The notes under the pieces: model-generated | Seen by the model: the letters and a program-made list of their open reading frames with translations, nothing else | What the model was told of the DNA's origin: nothing | The model's database searches: none | Part shown: positions 13,701-27,950 of the stretch, one piece after another | Layout of the letters: every line of letters starts with the position of its first letter | Numbering within the stretch: the stretch's first letter is position 1 | Assembly: GCA_963169105.1 (NCBI GenBank) | Contig: OY720633.1 | Location: 146,031,200 to 146,095,199 of the forward strand | Reading direction: 5' to 3' | Origin: Ceriagrion tenellum | Lineage: Eukaryota; Arthropoda; Insecta; Odonata; Coenagrionidae | DNA: 64,000 nucleotides | Position numbers and translations under genes: made by a program

Positions 13701-14430
13701 CTGAATAGCTGGCGATTATTGCGCTGGGAAAGATGGCAAGCTTTTCGGGATTGTTGCACCTTTCAACAAAACCGGTATCGGCCACGAATAAACTGAAATG
13801 CATACGCGTAATATCGGCGGAGTGTCCACTCAGCGAAATGAGAAAGGCGATACACTTAGAAAGGGAACTGACTTGAACAGCAGTTCCTCTTGCGTATTCA
13901 AAGCAAATTATGACCGTTTGAACGTTTTCACTGAGTGGAAAATGAATTCGTAACTACTACGGATAATTACTATTCATTTAACATAAATTACACAACGCAG
14001 CAGTGGACATCACATCGCATAACACATCACCATTGAATCTTCAGTCTTCTATTTCCCAAACTCGCGACGAATGAACTACTTAATCGAAAAAAAGTATCCC
14101 CATATTAAATCGAAACAACAGAATGGTTGGCCGTGGGTCTGAGTAATATGAGTAATGTCAACACAGCAAAGCCAGCCATGAATACACGAGGAAAATAATC
14201 AGTGCTCGAGAGTGAGTTGCAACATTTGATGAGTGCTCATGTTGATCAAAGACTGCTTCGGGAGCTACCTTTAGGGATTGGGTCGAAAGGTTAATAGTAG
14301 ACGAAGACGTAAACCAAACTTCCCAAACTCTGAGAGAAGGGCAATCGTCGACGTAACCAGCTATGAATATGGCACAGAAGAGGATCTCCAGGATGACTGG
14401 AAGGACAGCACTCTTATGTGTCGTCGAAGT
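10785..14430. other. Spacer with one long but unrecognised frame
   Basis: AT-rich DNA. A 161-codon minus-strand frame (11887-12372) is long for this composition, but its translation matches no family I know and lacks a domain pattern. Around 13515-13580 a minus-strand stretch faintly resembles a tRNA-derived head (GAATCGATTCCCG in place of a B box); it is too weak to call. Confidence 0.35.
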
Positions 14431-14439
14431 TTCGGGTCG

Positions 14440-14700
14440 TACGTGACCACGAAGATGGGGAGGAGGGTCAGTGACTCGGGAGGAGGCACGAGAAACGGAA
14501 ACCGAGCGCCGCTGCTTCCTTCCCCGTCGTCTCCCCCTCTTCAAAAACCCCGCGTGCACTTCGCGCGCACGCAACCCCCACTACACACCGAACGCCAGAA
14601 AACTGGTGTGAGATGACGGGAAGAGTGGCTGTGGTGGTGCGATGACTATCTGTCGCCGTATTGGTCGTCATGCGACGCGTAATCGCCTGTCTCGCCACAA
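14440..14700. promoter_or_regulatory. Short CpG-rich island
   Basis: GC and CpG content are raised for about 260 bases, with frames open on both strands (14278-14616 plus and 14468-14824 minus). No domain and no promoter motif can be assigned. Listed because similar islands recur across the window. Confidence 0.25.
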
Positions 14701-14937
14701 ACCCAAACATGAGGCGACTCGAAATCGAAGCAATGACGTACACTAAACGAGGAAGTTTTCCCAATTCCCTGCAAACTGAGCATCCCAAGCGAGTGGAAAA
14801 TTTCATAAACATCAACGCAAGCAACAGTTTTTGTTGAAATAAAATACGGCAAGAAACGATAAATCAATTCGTCAAAACCCTCATACGTAGCTAGGCTCTC
14901 AATGGTTCACACATTTAGATCATCTGAAAGGCTGATT

Positions 14938-15290
14938 AGAAAAGAATAAAATCCTACGTGACAGGTGTTGGAGAAGGACGATGAATATCAAATGATAAGT
15001 AAAAATAAAAGAGGAAGAAGTACGCAGTGAAAGTTATTACACAGTGAATATTGAAAGTTATTGGACTTAGGCGAACCAAGTGGATCGGACATATCATAAG
15101 ATATGACGACATTGTGAACAAAACAGAAGAAAGAAGAGAACGGAGGATTTCAAGAGGATGTCCAAGTGTTCGAAGCTCACTTCAAGTTCGAAGCCAAAAT
15201 ATGAATGGCAGTAGGAAATAAGAATTATAAGGATTTTAATGAACTAGCGATGAGCAGAAAAGAAAATTTATGACACGAAGAAAACAAGCG
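14938..15290 (+). mobile_element. Decayed LINE (non-LTR retrotransposon), RT C-terminal end
   Basis: Conceptual translation across two frames gives pieces of the C-terminal tail typical of insect LINE reverse transcriptases. At 14941-14999 it reads LRDRCWRRTMNIK. At 15072-15173 it reads RRTKWIGHIIRYDDIV and then RRISRGCPSVR. At 15233-15270 it reads NYKDFNELAMSRKENL and ends in a stop. These correspond to the family pattern CWRR-M-I-W, RR-KWIGHILRHD, RGRP and ELA-DR-WR. Several stops and at least two frameshifts break the frame, so it is a dead fragment. The endonuclease, RT palm and YADD box are missing. The clade cannot be decided from this tail. Confidence 0.8.
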
Positions 15291-15299
15291 ATGTATCTC

Positions 15300-18200
15300 T
15301 ATTATCAAACTCGTTCGTCCTTCAATTTTCTTTTAATTTGACGTTTAGAATTACGAAAAAAATTGCTAAGACTCATGTTTCCCCGCACGCGATTCCATAT
15401 TAAGCGAGCTTTCAGCCACATAACCCTGAAGAGCTAACACCTTCAGTGAAAAGGAATAAGACGCCAGACGACAGTTGGCTTGCATGGAGTCAAGTCTTTC
15501 TGTATGAGACAGGAACGAATTACGATAAATTAAACGAGCAAGTTATCACTTTCGTACAAGTACACAGTCATAGGGGATATTTTTTTTCAAAAGCGAAAAC
15601 TTTTTTACCCCAAACACAGAATTCGTGAATAAATTTAAGAAATCGCTAAATTTTCTATCACGGTACAAAAGCATTCGGTTCTCTATAACGCCATGACAAG
15701 AAAAACCGGGCAAGGAAATAACTATATCCAACAGAACAAAACAGGATTGCTTGGTTCTCATTCTCGAAACGAAGACAAGAGTTCAGTAAATGGAGTTACT
15801 CATTCGAACAAAATTACACTTGCCTCGAAAGATTCAAGAGAGATAAAAATTTCTCAATACAATCGTCACTGTCATGGGCTTGCTTCCCTGCTCCAAGAAA
15901 ATTATCTATTGACCAACGTTTGATGTGTCAACCAGTTGGAACATCGAAGGTCAAGTATCTAACGAAGAAAAACTGAAAGCTAAGAGCGGCAGCTGGAAAA
16001 GAAACTCATCGGGCATGCCGCTGCACAGCAGTTTTTTTATATCAAGCTCCACATTTTAGCTTTTCAGTGGCAAAAATATACAACAAAAGAGGATCCACTT
16101 CCGCAGATAAGGACGGCAGGTGCAGGGAGCGACGATCCCATAGCAGCTGGCTCCGTGGAAATGGGAGCGACATGGGTTGCCAAGCGTGTATGGTCCATGA
16201 GCTTTGTTTCGGCGGATTAGAAACTGTACCTTTTTCGAAATTCATTTTCCCAAAGGGATTGCGTCACGTTGATACATTTCCGATGTTTCCAAATGTAGCA
16301 ATTATGGGACCTAAAAAATCGGTTACGTACTAAAAAAGTGACTTTACGCAAAATCTCAAACTACTGAAAAACATTATGATATATAGCCTCCCATTTATTG
16401 AACGAGAGTCATTCGTTTACGTTTTCCAATAGAAATATTTTTGGTCCAATAGCATTACTGGGCATATACCTCTAGGTTAAGACTCTAATAACCGTTGATG
16501 TAGCTAGGCCCCATCAAACCGAGTAACTATGGGAAGTGGCTGGAGCTAACAGTGGACTAATAGAATTGCTTATATACCCATCGTAGGCACCTAACTGTTA
16601 TCCTTTAACCACAACAATCGGTCAATACGCCGGCTTATGGGATTTTATAAACTTAATTATCGACATGCAATGCAATTTATCAAGTCACAGGGTCATAAAA
16701 CACCCAGTACCAATCACCAATCTTACCCTGGCATATTCTACGAGTTGGGCGACTCTTTGGCCGTTTTGTAATCACATGTACAACTTTTTCTGTCAAAATT
16801 CTGCGTTAATCACACACATCCAGTATCATCGTTTAATTATATGGGTGAAGAGTGATGAGAAACTTATATCAATCACGTAGGAGCTAGTAATAAATTCCAT
16901 CTAATTAATTACTAGTAATACGAGAGATCAATTCTTAACACACACAGCTGAAATAAAATATTTACGACAATCAACGTGATTGATACCATGGCCCCAGCGA
17001 TAAGTATTTAAGTACTTGGAGGATTTAATGGGGTGGAATACCACGGCCGAAACTGCCTCTGCTGACGTCTACGCGCATTTGTGTAACGACTCTGCTTTGC
17101 GACTTAAGAGCAAATCTGTTTGCGCAGGCCTCTATAGAATAAGGATAGAGACTTAAAATGAGGGTCGGAATCTTTCGCTTTTTGATTTTTAAATAACTCT
17201 TCGGACCGATAAAGAAAGTGAATTTATCGCACTTCTTCAGAGCAAGCAACTTATTTTAGTTTTTTTAGAAAAGAGGAATTTTGTGGAAGGAATTTGTAAC
17301 AACTGATACGCGTTCACAAAGTTTTCGTTCGCTTCGATTTCTTGCAATTCCAATACAGCTCAAATTTTTATCCTACATCTGCTTTTTTCAGATTTGTTTC
17401 AATCATGTTTACTCAAATACACGCAAAATACCATCGCGGCGAGAGAAATTGCTTGCTTTAGCTGATATGGATAGCTATAAATTGCTTTACCAACCACTTC
17501 ATCCACCGAAAGAAAATAATAGTGTGTTACGAAAAGCACTTGTTTTACGAAAAGCGAGATTTCATAATTTATCTCTCACTCTGATTAAGACATGACGATA
17601 ACGGTGAGATTATTGCCCAATAAGCCATTTCATGCATGCTGCCAATGCTTTTGTGCGTACAAAATGCCTTATCAGTTGTTTGTGGCAGTTTAAGATGGAG
17701 CAAGAAAACAACAAGGTTACGGCCTTTAAAGGGTATACATCAGCGGACATCAGAATTCGCTAAAATAGCCACAGCGTCCTTGAATAGAAAATTTCGGAAC
17801 GGATAAGAAAGCTGTCTCCAAGGTTAGCAACTGCTTGGAATGTTCGATAAGGCAGAGGTCGAAGATTCAGCGAAATCTTCTTCCCACCATAACCGCGATA
17901 ATGATTCAATCAACGCAAAGGCAAGGATGGTGGATGACCCAGAGAATGCGATATAAAGAAAAAAAACGAAGGAGGCCTCCAGCACATGAGTTGACAAGTC
18001 ATTTCGTTTCCGCCGCACTGGGAACTTTCACGCAGCGTATTTGACGAATTGATATCCTACTTTGCACCTTTGAGAGAGTGGGAGAGGAAGAGAAATGCGA
18101 AGAGTCGGCTTCAAGGACATGTAGGCGCGAAATTACGCAGCGGCTAGGCAAAGACGCACGCAGCATACCGTTATAAGAGAACTGCGAGCGAAGCATGATC

Positions 18201-18535
18201 GAGTTATCGTCTGTTAGCGCAAATGAACTATTCTCTCCACAATACGACGCAATTGCGAGGTGGAAAATCAGCTGATAAAGATATGACGGTAAACTGAATG
18301 CATGCCATGTGGACCGACTGAAAATGAACCAGCATCGGACGACAAAATGCTCCATCGTGCATAATTCTGATTACAAAATCAGCTACAGAGGCTCTGACGC
18401 CCCAAACCAGCATTCCACATAGATCCACACGTATGGATTTCAAGTTAAATACAGGTTGAAGACGTTTCATTTAGTCCAGGAATATGCGTGGATTATATTG
18501 GGGCATGAAGTTGTATCCGACCATGAAGTGAGTTA
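15300..18535. other. Spacer, nothing recognised
   Basis: AT-rich sequence. A 104-codon plus frame (17281-17595) contains a short internal repeat (CGAAAAGC twice near 17529-17555) but no recognisable domain. Confidence 0.4.
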
Positions 18536-18539
18536 AAAT

Positions 18540-18591
18540 TTTCAAAGTTAACTCGGCATTAGGTATTTCAAAGTTAACTCAGCAGTAGGTT
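18540..18591. repeat. Two tandem copies of a 26-bp unit
   Basis: Units 18540-18565 and 18566-18591 both read TTTCAAAGTTAACTC and then a GCA-TAGG-like tail, with three or so differences. A minor local duplication. Confidence 0.7.
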
Positions 18592-19450
18592 TAACATTCT
18601 TCATACTCAGTCTACTGGTAATAACGTCATCCGGGGACAAATGAAATTAAGTAGACGCTGCTAAAATGAAATATTCGGAAGAATTTGCTTACGCCTCGTT
18701 GGAAAAATACATGGATACAGCCTTAGATGTATAAAACTTTGCAGTAAACCTGACAAAGCAGGAAGAAGATTCTACTACTACTATTCTTAATTAAGTTTTT
18801 CATATATCCTATTCCATCTATACCCACCAAATAGCCTACAAGCCATCTCAAAAGTGATTGATGGGGCAAATCAACTGAAAGCATGCGTAAAGTAACTAAC
18901 GTGAAATCTAAGGAACTATGCCGAAATAGAGTTGTAAAAAATAGCATTCTTAGAAACTATTTCGTGGCTTCTGTTGAAAAATCCTCATTACAATCCCTTG
19001 AGACGCTTAACCGAGCGTGACAAGGATGCTAATTCACTTTGGAAACCTATACGATAGTCAATCTCCGGCCTGTGTCCCGAGGAAGGCCTGAGGAATCTTT
19101 GTTCTACAGTCTCTCGAGAAAACACTAGCATCTTACTTCGGCAATATTTATCAAGGGAACCATGTGGAGCGTAAACGCATTCAAAACAGATAACTAAATC
19201 GATTTCACTCGATTAATGATTAGAACGACAGAAAACATGACGCTTGGCTAATACACCATGACCACAGCCCGGATCAAAGTTTTAAAATAACCACCGCAAA
19301 AAAATACAATACTTCAGAGAGATCTCATATGAGTCCGGCGCCATGCCGTTAGCACGCGTCCCTTAATAAAAAAAAACAACATATTGCCTTACTATAAAGC
19401 TATGACAATTTTCTACAAATTATCATCTTTGTAAAACCTCTTCCCGAATT
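18592..19450. other. Spacer, nothing recognised
   Basis: AT-rich sequence without identifiable feature. Confidence 0.4.
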
Positions 19451-19451
19451 C

Positions 19452-19773
19452 CTTCTCTAACTGAATTAAATTTAGCGTATCAGGCGATATCTTGTGGAAA
19501 TAGAGTACAGATGCCATGTTTGCACAGTAAAAGTTTTTGTTCACTTTCCACAGAAATTTTATTTCACCGACCAAAGTTTCGACAAAACTATGTCATTAAC
19601 GTGTGTGACTAGACATATAAACTATGTGAATTAAACTATGTCCTTTTCGACAAAATTATGTCCTAAACCTTGAAATTAACATAGTTTTGTCGAAATCTTG
19701 GTCGGTGAAATAAAATTTTGGTGGAAAGTGAACAAAAACATTTATTGTGAAAACATGGCATCTTCTCTAACTG
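19452..19773. mobile_element. Foldback MITE-like insertion flanked by 12-bp direct repeats
   Basis: Inverted arms of about 82 bases (19509-19592 and 19679-19763) begin AGATGCCATGTT and end with its complement; they share TTTTTGTTCACTTTCCAC and the stretch ACCGACCAA(A/G)(G/A)TTTCGAC. The loop repeats CTATGT-type hexamers. The direct repeat CTTCTCTAACTG occurs at 19452-19463 and again at 19762-19773, immediately next to the right arm. That is the pattern expected of a target-site duplication of a retroposed or Penelope-like insertion spanning 19464-19761. There is no coding capacity and the family name is not known to me. Confidence 0.6.
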
Positions 19774-19774
19774 G

Positions 19775-20540
19775 CTGAAATCGGTAAATATATTCCCACG
19801 GGCAATTTCCAACAATGTAGTCTTCACCTATTGAAATTACCACGCTTATGAAAATTTACTACGCTCAGCAAAGTATCAGCATGTTGACAGCGTGGCAAAA
19901 GCACATTAATTTACGCATTGGACTTCTACTCCATTTCATACACAATGGACGATTTTTAAAAGCGAAATGGACAAAATTCTGAAACGTTTGCCGCAGTGTT
20001 CGGTGAAGAGTCATTATTATTTACGATACCTGAGGAGGCTTATTCCATTATCTTTCACATTATGAAAAATGGGAGTTCGTAAGGAATGTTAAATAAAGTT
20101 TTCTGCAAGTAGAGACATGAGTGGAAAGGCAATGTAAAATGTCGTCATTTAGAGAGGATATATTAACCCATTCTAATTCTCTCAGCGACGTCCAACTAGA
20201 GTTAAACCTTTTCAGAAACAAATTCTTTAAAAAACTAGCAAGAATCGTGATTCCTCTTAGGCACTTTCCCTCAAAGTCAGCTACTTCACGATAAGCCATC
20301 CGTAGGATACGACGGAAACGTCAGTCTGATAGATCATAATTATAACACTGTCACTCTCAAATGGGGTCCGGCGAAGAGGCAAAAAAACACCGCCGCCAGG
20401 ACTTGAAACTTTGGATCTTTTCTATAAAACTTAAGTTCAATAAATCAAATATGAAAGAACTACCTTGAAAATCGGACACATAAGCAGTCACCAAAGACGA
20501 CCATATGGCAAAACAAAACCAACTGCCGCCTATTCAACCC
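19775..20540. other. Spacer, nothing recognised
   Basis: AT-rich; no supported feature. Confidence 0.4.
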
Positions 20541-20541
20541 G

Positions 20542-20607
20542 TTAAATTAACATGATAAATGTGTGTTTATCATCCATTAAATTAACACGATTCTGTGTTT
20601 ATCATCG
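20542..20607. repeat. Imperfect tandem duplication, unit ~33 bp
   Basis: TTAAATTAACATGAT...GTGTTTATCATC at 20542-20576 is followed by TTAAATTAACACGATT...GTGTTTATCATC at 20577-20607. The second copy is four bases shorter. Confidence 0.65.
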
Positions 20608-20609
20608 AA

Positions 20610-23600
20610 ATAAAATTCCAGTGATTAACACAAAGAAGCATTTTCATTGATTCTTCGATAAGTCGCGAGATAAATATGTTACTCGGTTGGAGCACGAAAT
20701 CATTCGGTTAAAAGCCGAGTCAGGCAAAATATCACGAAAGTCACTCCGAAGAAAATAAGTTACTGCATAAACGTGAGCGACAAAAAATACGCTATACAGT
20801 GCGAAACGTTTAAGGACTGTTTTCAGAGGACTTTCAACTTGAAGCTTCGAGACAAGAGAGAGAGATGGGTCCATGAATATGAAAAAGATCGGTGAACACA
20901 ATCGTTCGAAGTCCTATGAGTACTGTCCACTGTTGACAACCAAAGATGAGGGCAACGTCCACCCCCGAAGCCAGTGTCCGATTACGAAGTGTGATGCACT
21001 TAAAGAGAGAGAGGCACATCAGTGCAACGTATCGAATTGACCTCATCGGTCGTAAATAGGCAATTGACCTCATTTCTACTGAAAACATATACGATCAAAA
21101 GTCAACCGAATATAGACGCACGAGGAGAGAAATAGATTTCCGTGTTTCCAGACGGTCCACTGGCAGAAGGAATGCCATAAAAAGGGCGTCGCTTCGTCAC
21201 CGACCAACAGGCCTTCGCCTCCTTGCCGGCCTTCGACGGAAATTTTTGGGACGGGAGCTTGTTTACACTCCAGAAGCCTCGCTCGGAGAGTGAGCGGCGC
21301 AAATGCTCAAGGATACGCAAATTTTTCGTGCAGAATTTAGGCGCGAAAAAAATACGAAGATAACGCCAGCATGGACCAAGCGACTTCCAATTCACTGCTA
21401 CAGTTGGAATAGCATGTGGACATAGTGCATACAAAATCCATGCCTCGCTAGGTGGACAAAGAAAATCCTCATCTAATTATATTTTGTCATTAAAGCGAAA
21501 AATAACACCTCAACTAAATAAAGGTTCCATGATGTTAGATTCTATATAATTATCCTTACTCCGAAATAGCAAAAATGAACCCCGTGTCAAGGGTTTCGAA
21601 CTTATTTCCTTAAGATAAGACGTCGACGACTAGTACTTGAATTAAGGACTTAAACAGGAAAATCGTTCTATTTATGGGTTAAACCGGGCTCAGAGGAAGA
21701 ACCGAGAAGCCACACGAAGAAGAACGAAAAATATTGTCACAAGAAATCAAGCAAGAGAAAACACACAAGGAGAGCACTAATATCCTAGCCAATGTAATGT
21801 CTTCGTTTAATCAGTCCTCTGTTAAGACCATGGAATAGCTGGCGTACCAAGGGTATGTTAAACCAAGAAAGCAGAGCCACTGGACAAAGAAAAAAGTTGA
21901 GACAAGGAAACGATGGCGCAACTGAAACATCTTGCATTGAAATCTCGGGACGTATTTCGAAACAGGTGCAAGAGGCCTAAGACTATGGGTAACATGCAGA
22001 GAAATCTTTTACACTCATACTTCAATCGGAGGGACAATGAAAGACGTACACAATGTGTATCGTCAGTCTTACCAATATGCTGGACCATTGGTCAAGAGCG
22101 CAACTGCTTTTGAACAGCGAAGACCTCCGTAGGGGACCGCGATGGGCAAAATACTTACTTGCAGGGAATGAATACCGAGCAAAACAACGGTGAGTGTATC
22201 ATAATACATTTTGCGAAGTAAAAAAAACTGAACAAATCTCCAAAATTTTAATCATACCATTATAACGCTCTGGACAGAACCGTTCAAAGCTTCCGCTGTA
22301 AGTTGGGAAAGTGAATTTTCGAAAGCTTGATTTAAATTAGAAAGCTTGTAATAATGAAATTGACACTTGAAAAAAATCCAAAATTTCACCCACAATGTTG
22401 AATCTATATCCTTTTCACGAGTATAGCACTTTATATAACAAGCGCCGGCCTAACAAATGCGGAGAAATAAATTACCAGATATCTGAGTAGGATCCTCAAA
22501 TCAATTAAAATCACCTAGAGTATTGATATTACAACACTGAACATAGACAACCAGCAAATACACACATTGCCAGCAGGAACACACTGTAGCAGGAAAATGT
22601 TTTATCACCTTCCGTACGCACTCATATATTTCACAATTAACTACGGTTGCACCACGATGAACCACGCCCATTCCTGCTTTCACGACACGCAAACGCTATC
22701 ATTTAAAAAATTAAAACAATTCAAGGACAATAGACTGAAGGTAGTTGACTCTTGGAAGGAAAAAAAGAAGAAAAGAGCTGCTTTTTTACCCATTTTTTAC
22801 GTTTGGCAGAGCCAAAGGGGTCCGTCGCCAATTCGGGGGAGACGTTCAACCCCACACAATTTGGGAGCCTAGGTTAATTTCAACAGAAGAAGACACGCAT
22901 CCAAGGGCTGAAGAGCCAGCCGCCCACGCTTAAGCCACGAAAAGAACAAAAAACATGCTTACATAAAGTGGCTCCCAAAATGTGGATAATTTCAATCAGC
23001 TACAGTTTCTTACAAGAGTACAGCCGATTAATTTTATGAAACATCTGACACTTAAATCCAGCCAGCAAACAACTTTGACCACGCTTAAGGGTTTATATTT
23101 CAACTTTTTATTGTACTCTTGACGATGTTTAAACGAAGTGTCACAGGATACTTAAAATTTTCCAAGTCATGCACATTTCATGGGATATTAGCATCGCAAT
23201 CTTAAAAGACCAGACTATGTCACGCTCTGGATGTTTACGTTCACAAATTATACCGCGAAGGAGGTTTAACCGGTTCGCTGATGTGCACAAGGTCCGAGTC
23301 GAGGAAAAATAGGTAAATAGCCTAAAACGAAGGCCAATTAAAAATCTGTTTTGGCAGAAACCTCGACTTATTCATCATCAATACACCACAGTGAGAGTAA
23401 GTATAATGAATGGCAACGAGTTAGCAACAGTTAACGATAGATGTGCAGTTATATCTCGTAACTTGCAAATCCACGGTGGAAAAATTCTACTGGTATTCAT
23501 GAAAAACTTTCATCTTTATAAATGTGGTCATTCCGACGTTCTTGTGACCATTCTTCGATAGCTGAAATAAATAAGTTTCGTGTTAAGCAGCCAAATTCTC

Positions 23601-26600
23601 GAGCAGTATATTTTCAAGCGGAAAATTGAGCATACAACAGTTCAAATACATTACGAAGTTTTCACATGAAAACAAACTTTTTGTTAGCCCACTTATGCAG
23701 AGTACCCGATTTGTTCGAACGAATTCTACGATTTTTTAATATATCTCGCCCTCAGACGCATATCGATTAGAAGGTTAGGCAAAGTCTCAGAATGGCAGAA
23801 AGAGAAAATAATACCATGAAATACAGGCTAACATAACCCCTTAAAATTATCAAAATACAAACCAGGCATTACACAGAAGTGCATGACATCGTTATTGCCA
23901 AGAAATGGCGTTGTAATACGTAATTACGACCAAAATAGGAGAAAAATCTATTTTAATTTGGATTCTGATAATCGCCCTTGTCCGTATCAGTCCGTTTAAT
24001 TGCTTGGACATCATGATATTGTCCATGACGTCGCTACGTTCAATAAACTCCACTGTCCTCAGGAATATCGAGTTACACTGATTTCTAGTTCACGGATGAC
24101 AAAAAAGACATTGCTCTTTTTAGAAGTTCTGCCTTTACAAGAAAACAGCGATGAATCTCTTCACCACCACGATGGAGATATATCTTCTCAAATTAATTAT
24201 TTCCCTTTCGTACTTTCTCTAAAAAGATATTTCACTTTCGCCATGCGAAATCGGAAAGGGCAGGATGATTCAGTTTAGTACGTTCCAGTCTGAATCGCTA
24301 AAATCCATGAAAGAACTCGGATGCTCGCGGGCGGAGAGCGAAGAAATAAATAACCAAGGGGGATCAAGAATGGGCTGGCTGCCTAGACATGGGCGTCAAC
24401 AAGGCGCCTTCTTCTCATGTTAGCCAAAATATCTCTCGCTCCGTCGCTAATCGGAGATTCTAACCCAGATATGCTGCGCAAATAATTACAATCAAACACC
24501 TTGTACGTGAAATACACTTTCGGTAACCATTCATCGATCGTAATTATTCCATAGAAATCTTGCATTCGACCGTAACATCATCAGCCTGTTCATACGTCGT
24601 GCCTGAAATAGAGAACCGAGTTTCGGAGCAGTTTCCTTCGCAAATATATTTACACGAAGCACCAAGTCGCGCTCTTCTTCAAGTATTTTAAAAACCCGAA
24701 AACTTTTGATTCGGCCAGCTCACAAACAATACATTAAACCGCCTTCCTAATCAGTAATTTTTTCGATTAATATTTACACTGAGAACTAACATGCAATCTA
24801 GCATAAAAATTCAAAGCATTATTTTACTTGTTATTGCTACCTTAACATTACTTTACAGTGGAGTTTGGCGATATGTAGACCTTCGAATCGTACACATTTT
24901 TAAACGGGGTTCAACTTGAAAAAGGTTTTTTTATATTTGGCAAAGGAAACTTATCCTCGAGGGGTTTCTAGGAAGTGCTGGCCAAGAGGACGGCTTCAAA
25001 CCGCACCGAGTGAGCGCGGCCAATAGGGAGTGAAAGGCTTTGAGTGCCAAAAAAGATACCGAATCAAAGTTTCTCAATTGGAAGAGACGCGGACCCAGGA
25101 TGGTCGCGTCGGCTCGTTTAAGAAGGGAAGAACTATAATGGACCACCACCAATTGCAACACACCTGAAACAGTTCTGTACTTTATTTGAGCCTACTTATC
25201 CACTCCTTACGAAGAAAATGTATGAAAATATACCATTCCGCCTTTTAGGAAGAATATCCTAACTTCACGCTAGCGATGTCACAAATATAACGGTACGCAG
25301 AACAACATAAGTTGCAAGAAACTTGTCACAAGGTAGAATAAACGTATCTGTAAACAAATACTAATCGCTCTCTCCACAGAATTTGATTCAACAATCTCAC
25401 CACAACCTTGAAGTATATACTATGCGTTCGACGGAAAAAATTCAGACGTTACTCGGAACCTCCAAGAATAAAATGTTTCCATCTTATACTGGTCTATACA
25501 CATAAAAACAGTAAAACAGTAATAAAAAAATTGGGACGAGATGGAAATTTCAAAAAATATTTAATAAATAGGCTTAATAATGTACTCTAAGAAACCTCAC
25601 ATTCAACACAAATGAAGAATTGATCACCTAAATTCGTACTTTGTACACCCGTATTGCCTAGAGCCCTATCGACATCTGAAATTTCATATTTCCCACCTCC
25701 GAAAACGAACACCTAACAGTGAAGGCATGAATTAAAGGTTTCTCGGAGGACGAGGGAACCATCACAACTTTTGAAATCATACGGTCTCATGTGTTGAAGC
25801 AAGATAAGGCAGTGAACGAAATAAGGGTCAAGCCTTAGCGTTAATCAATTGAGACAAGAATACAATTTGATGGCAAAATGATGTTAAACATACAGGAGAG
25901 CGGATGGCGCGGACCGGTCCCGGTGCATGGGGCTCCTCTCCATGGTCCGAAGCGGAAATAGGAGGCACGGTTCCAGCATCTGAAATCATTTCGCTTGGAA
26001 GGCGTCCAATCACTTCTCCTCAGACATGTCGCAAAAGGAGGTAAAGGTGAGTGCTAATTATTTTTGTCGCTACTGTGCGCACGAATCCTTCTAGTCGTCG
26101 CGATGGATTTGAGAATGCACAAAGAATGATAATTTGCTCGTATCAACATAGCTCGGAAATATAAATATAGCTAAATGCGCCACCAAGAGGAGTGATAAAC
26201 ATAAATGCTGAAAGGAATCCTTTAGGATAACTTAAATGCGAGTGGTCAAAAGATGAACACGATTGAAATATTTTGGAAATGACAAAGGCTAAATTTTTTA
26301 TCTTCCACGGTCAAGAAAATACGAAAATGGGTCTTTGGTACGGAAAGGGTTACTTTGATAAGAAGTATGGTAAGGAATAAAACTAGTATTAAAGAAATAC
26401 GAACCGGAAAATCTGTAATAATTCTTATATCCAACAAATGAACAAACTAATTTCATGATTTATTATATAAGTCAACATGTATTTCTTATTGCTGATATAA
26501 ACTTAAATATATACAACTTTCGAAGATTTATTACTCGTCACTTATGACACGAAATGCCAATAGGGGTTCCTTATAGAGAGGAGACACTTCATTCAAATAA

Positions 26601-27950
26601 TGAACAGAAAAAATATTCAAGAGATGCAAAGTATTTCTAATATCACACACATAAGGCTTCGCCACGTTCGATACCAGAGGTACCTACTAACTTACACCAT
26701 AGGTAAAATTGGTTTTGAGAAAATAGGACAGTAAGCGTAAAATTAACGAGAAATTCTAAGATATAAAAGTGAGTGGTGAAACATTCAGTCGAAACAACTT
26801 ATAAATTGACGAGACTGATGATTCAGCACCAAATCAAACCAAACCAGTCTCCAAAACAAGCATCAATGGATTATCCAATACCGACGGTCAAAGATGTGAC
26901 GAACATCAGGTTTAAGTTACCAATACAACACTAAAAATAATAGGCAATAAAGTAAATGTTAATGATTCATAATCAGAAATCGAATACGATAAAAGAATCG
27001 GCAATATCTTTAACGGGCGAGTCTCACGCGATTCTCTTTCTCATCTCGAATTTAAGATGAGTCTGACAACTCCCAAGACCAAGGCTGACCCGGGCATGCT
27101 CCCTTACAACCTACGACGCGACTCTGAAAGCTGCGACGGCGAATGACAATGAAACTCGATGAATCGATTTTCCCAAGCGACTTTACGAGAAGCCCATTGA
27201 ACAAACTTTCGTGCGAGACCGCCAATTCAAAAAGCTTCATCCGGCTCACCTCAAGGTCGTGTCTCCACCTTGTTTACTCTCTTACTTCAACACAACGCGC
27301 CACATAAATAGGAATTTATCATCAAAGCAAAGCCACCGAATATAGCGACTTCACATTCTGCAGCAAATAATGCGCAACATCTAATACCTTTTCCGGCAGT
27401 AATCCAAAGAGCGTAAAATGACTACCTGTATCTGCATTCAAAAGATAACTACGCCAAGGATCAGATAATTCTAAGTATTGATACAAGAAGCACCTAAAAA
27501 AGCTTATGTTAACTGACACCTATTCATAGGGTCACAACTAATTTTAAATGAGTACGAGCACATATTTACTATCCACATGAAATGGGAGACTAGTACATCA
27601 GTATTACAACTTTTGGTTAATTACAGGATGGCAATTGCCAGCAGCAAAGGAGTAGTATAAGGAATAAAATCCATGGCATGGACAAACTATTAAGGATTCT
27701 CGTAAACATATTTTCTTCACATAAAAAGTTGTCCAAGACGTGGCTTAAATATTCACACACTACGTAATTATGACTGATATCAGCAAAAATAACACCGCTA
27801 GGATATGGAAACGCTCAAAAACTAACCTTCAAACAATCATAGCCTTTGAAAACAATAGCATCCACTCGCAACGAAAAACGATGACACGTATCAACAACGA
27901 CAAAACGCCGATCACGAAAGAAGAAATCATGCAACGCAAGTCGTAAAGCG
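20610..27950. other. Long spacer, nothing recognised
   Basis: More than 7 kb of AT-rich DNA with ordinary CpG content. Open frames of 60-110 codons (for example 21102-21434 minus and 22567-22872 plus) match no family. I found no LINE, transposase, tRNA-like or foldback signature that I would defend. Confidence 0.35.
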
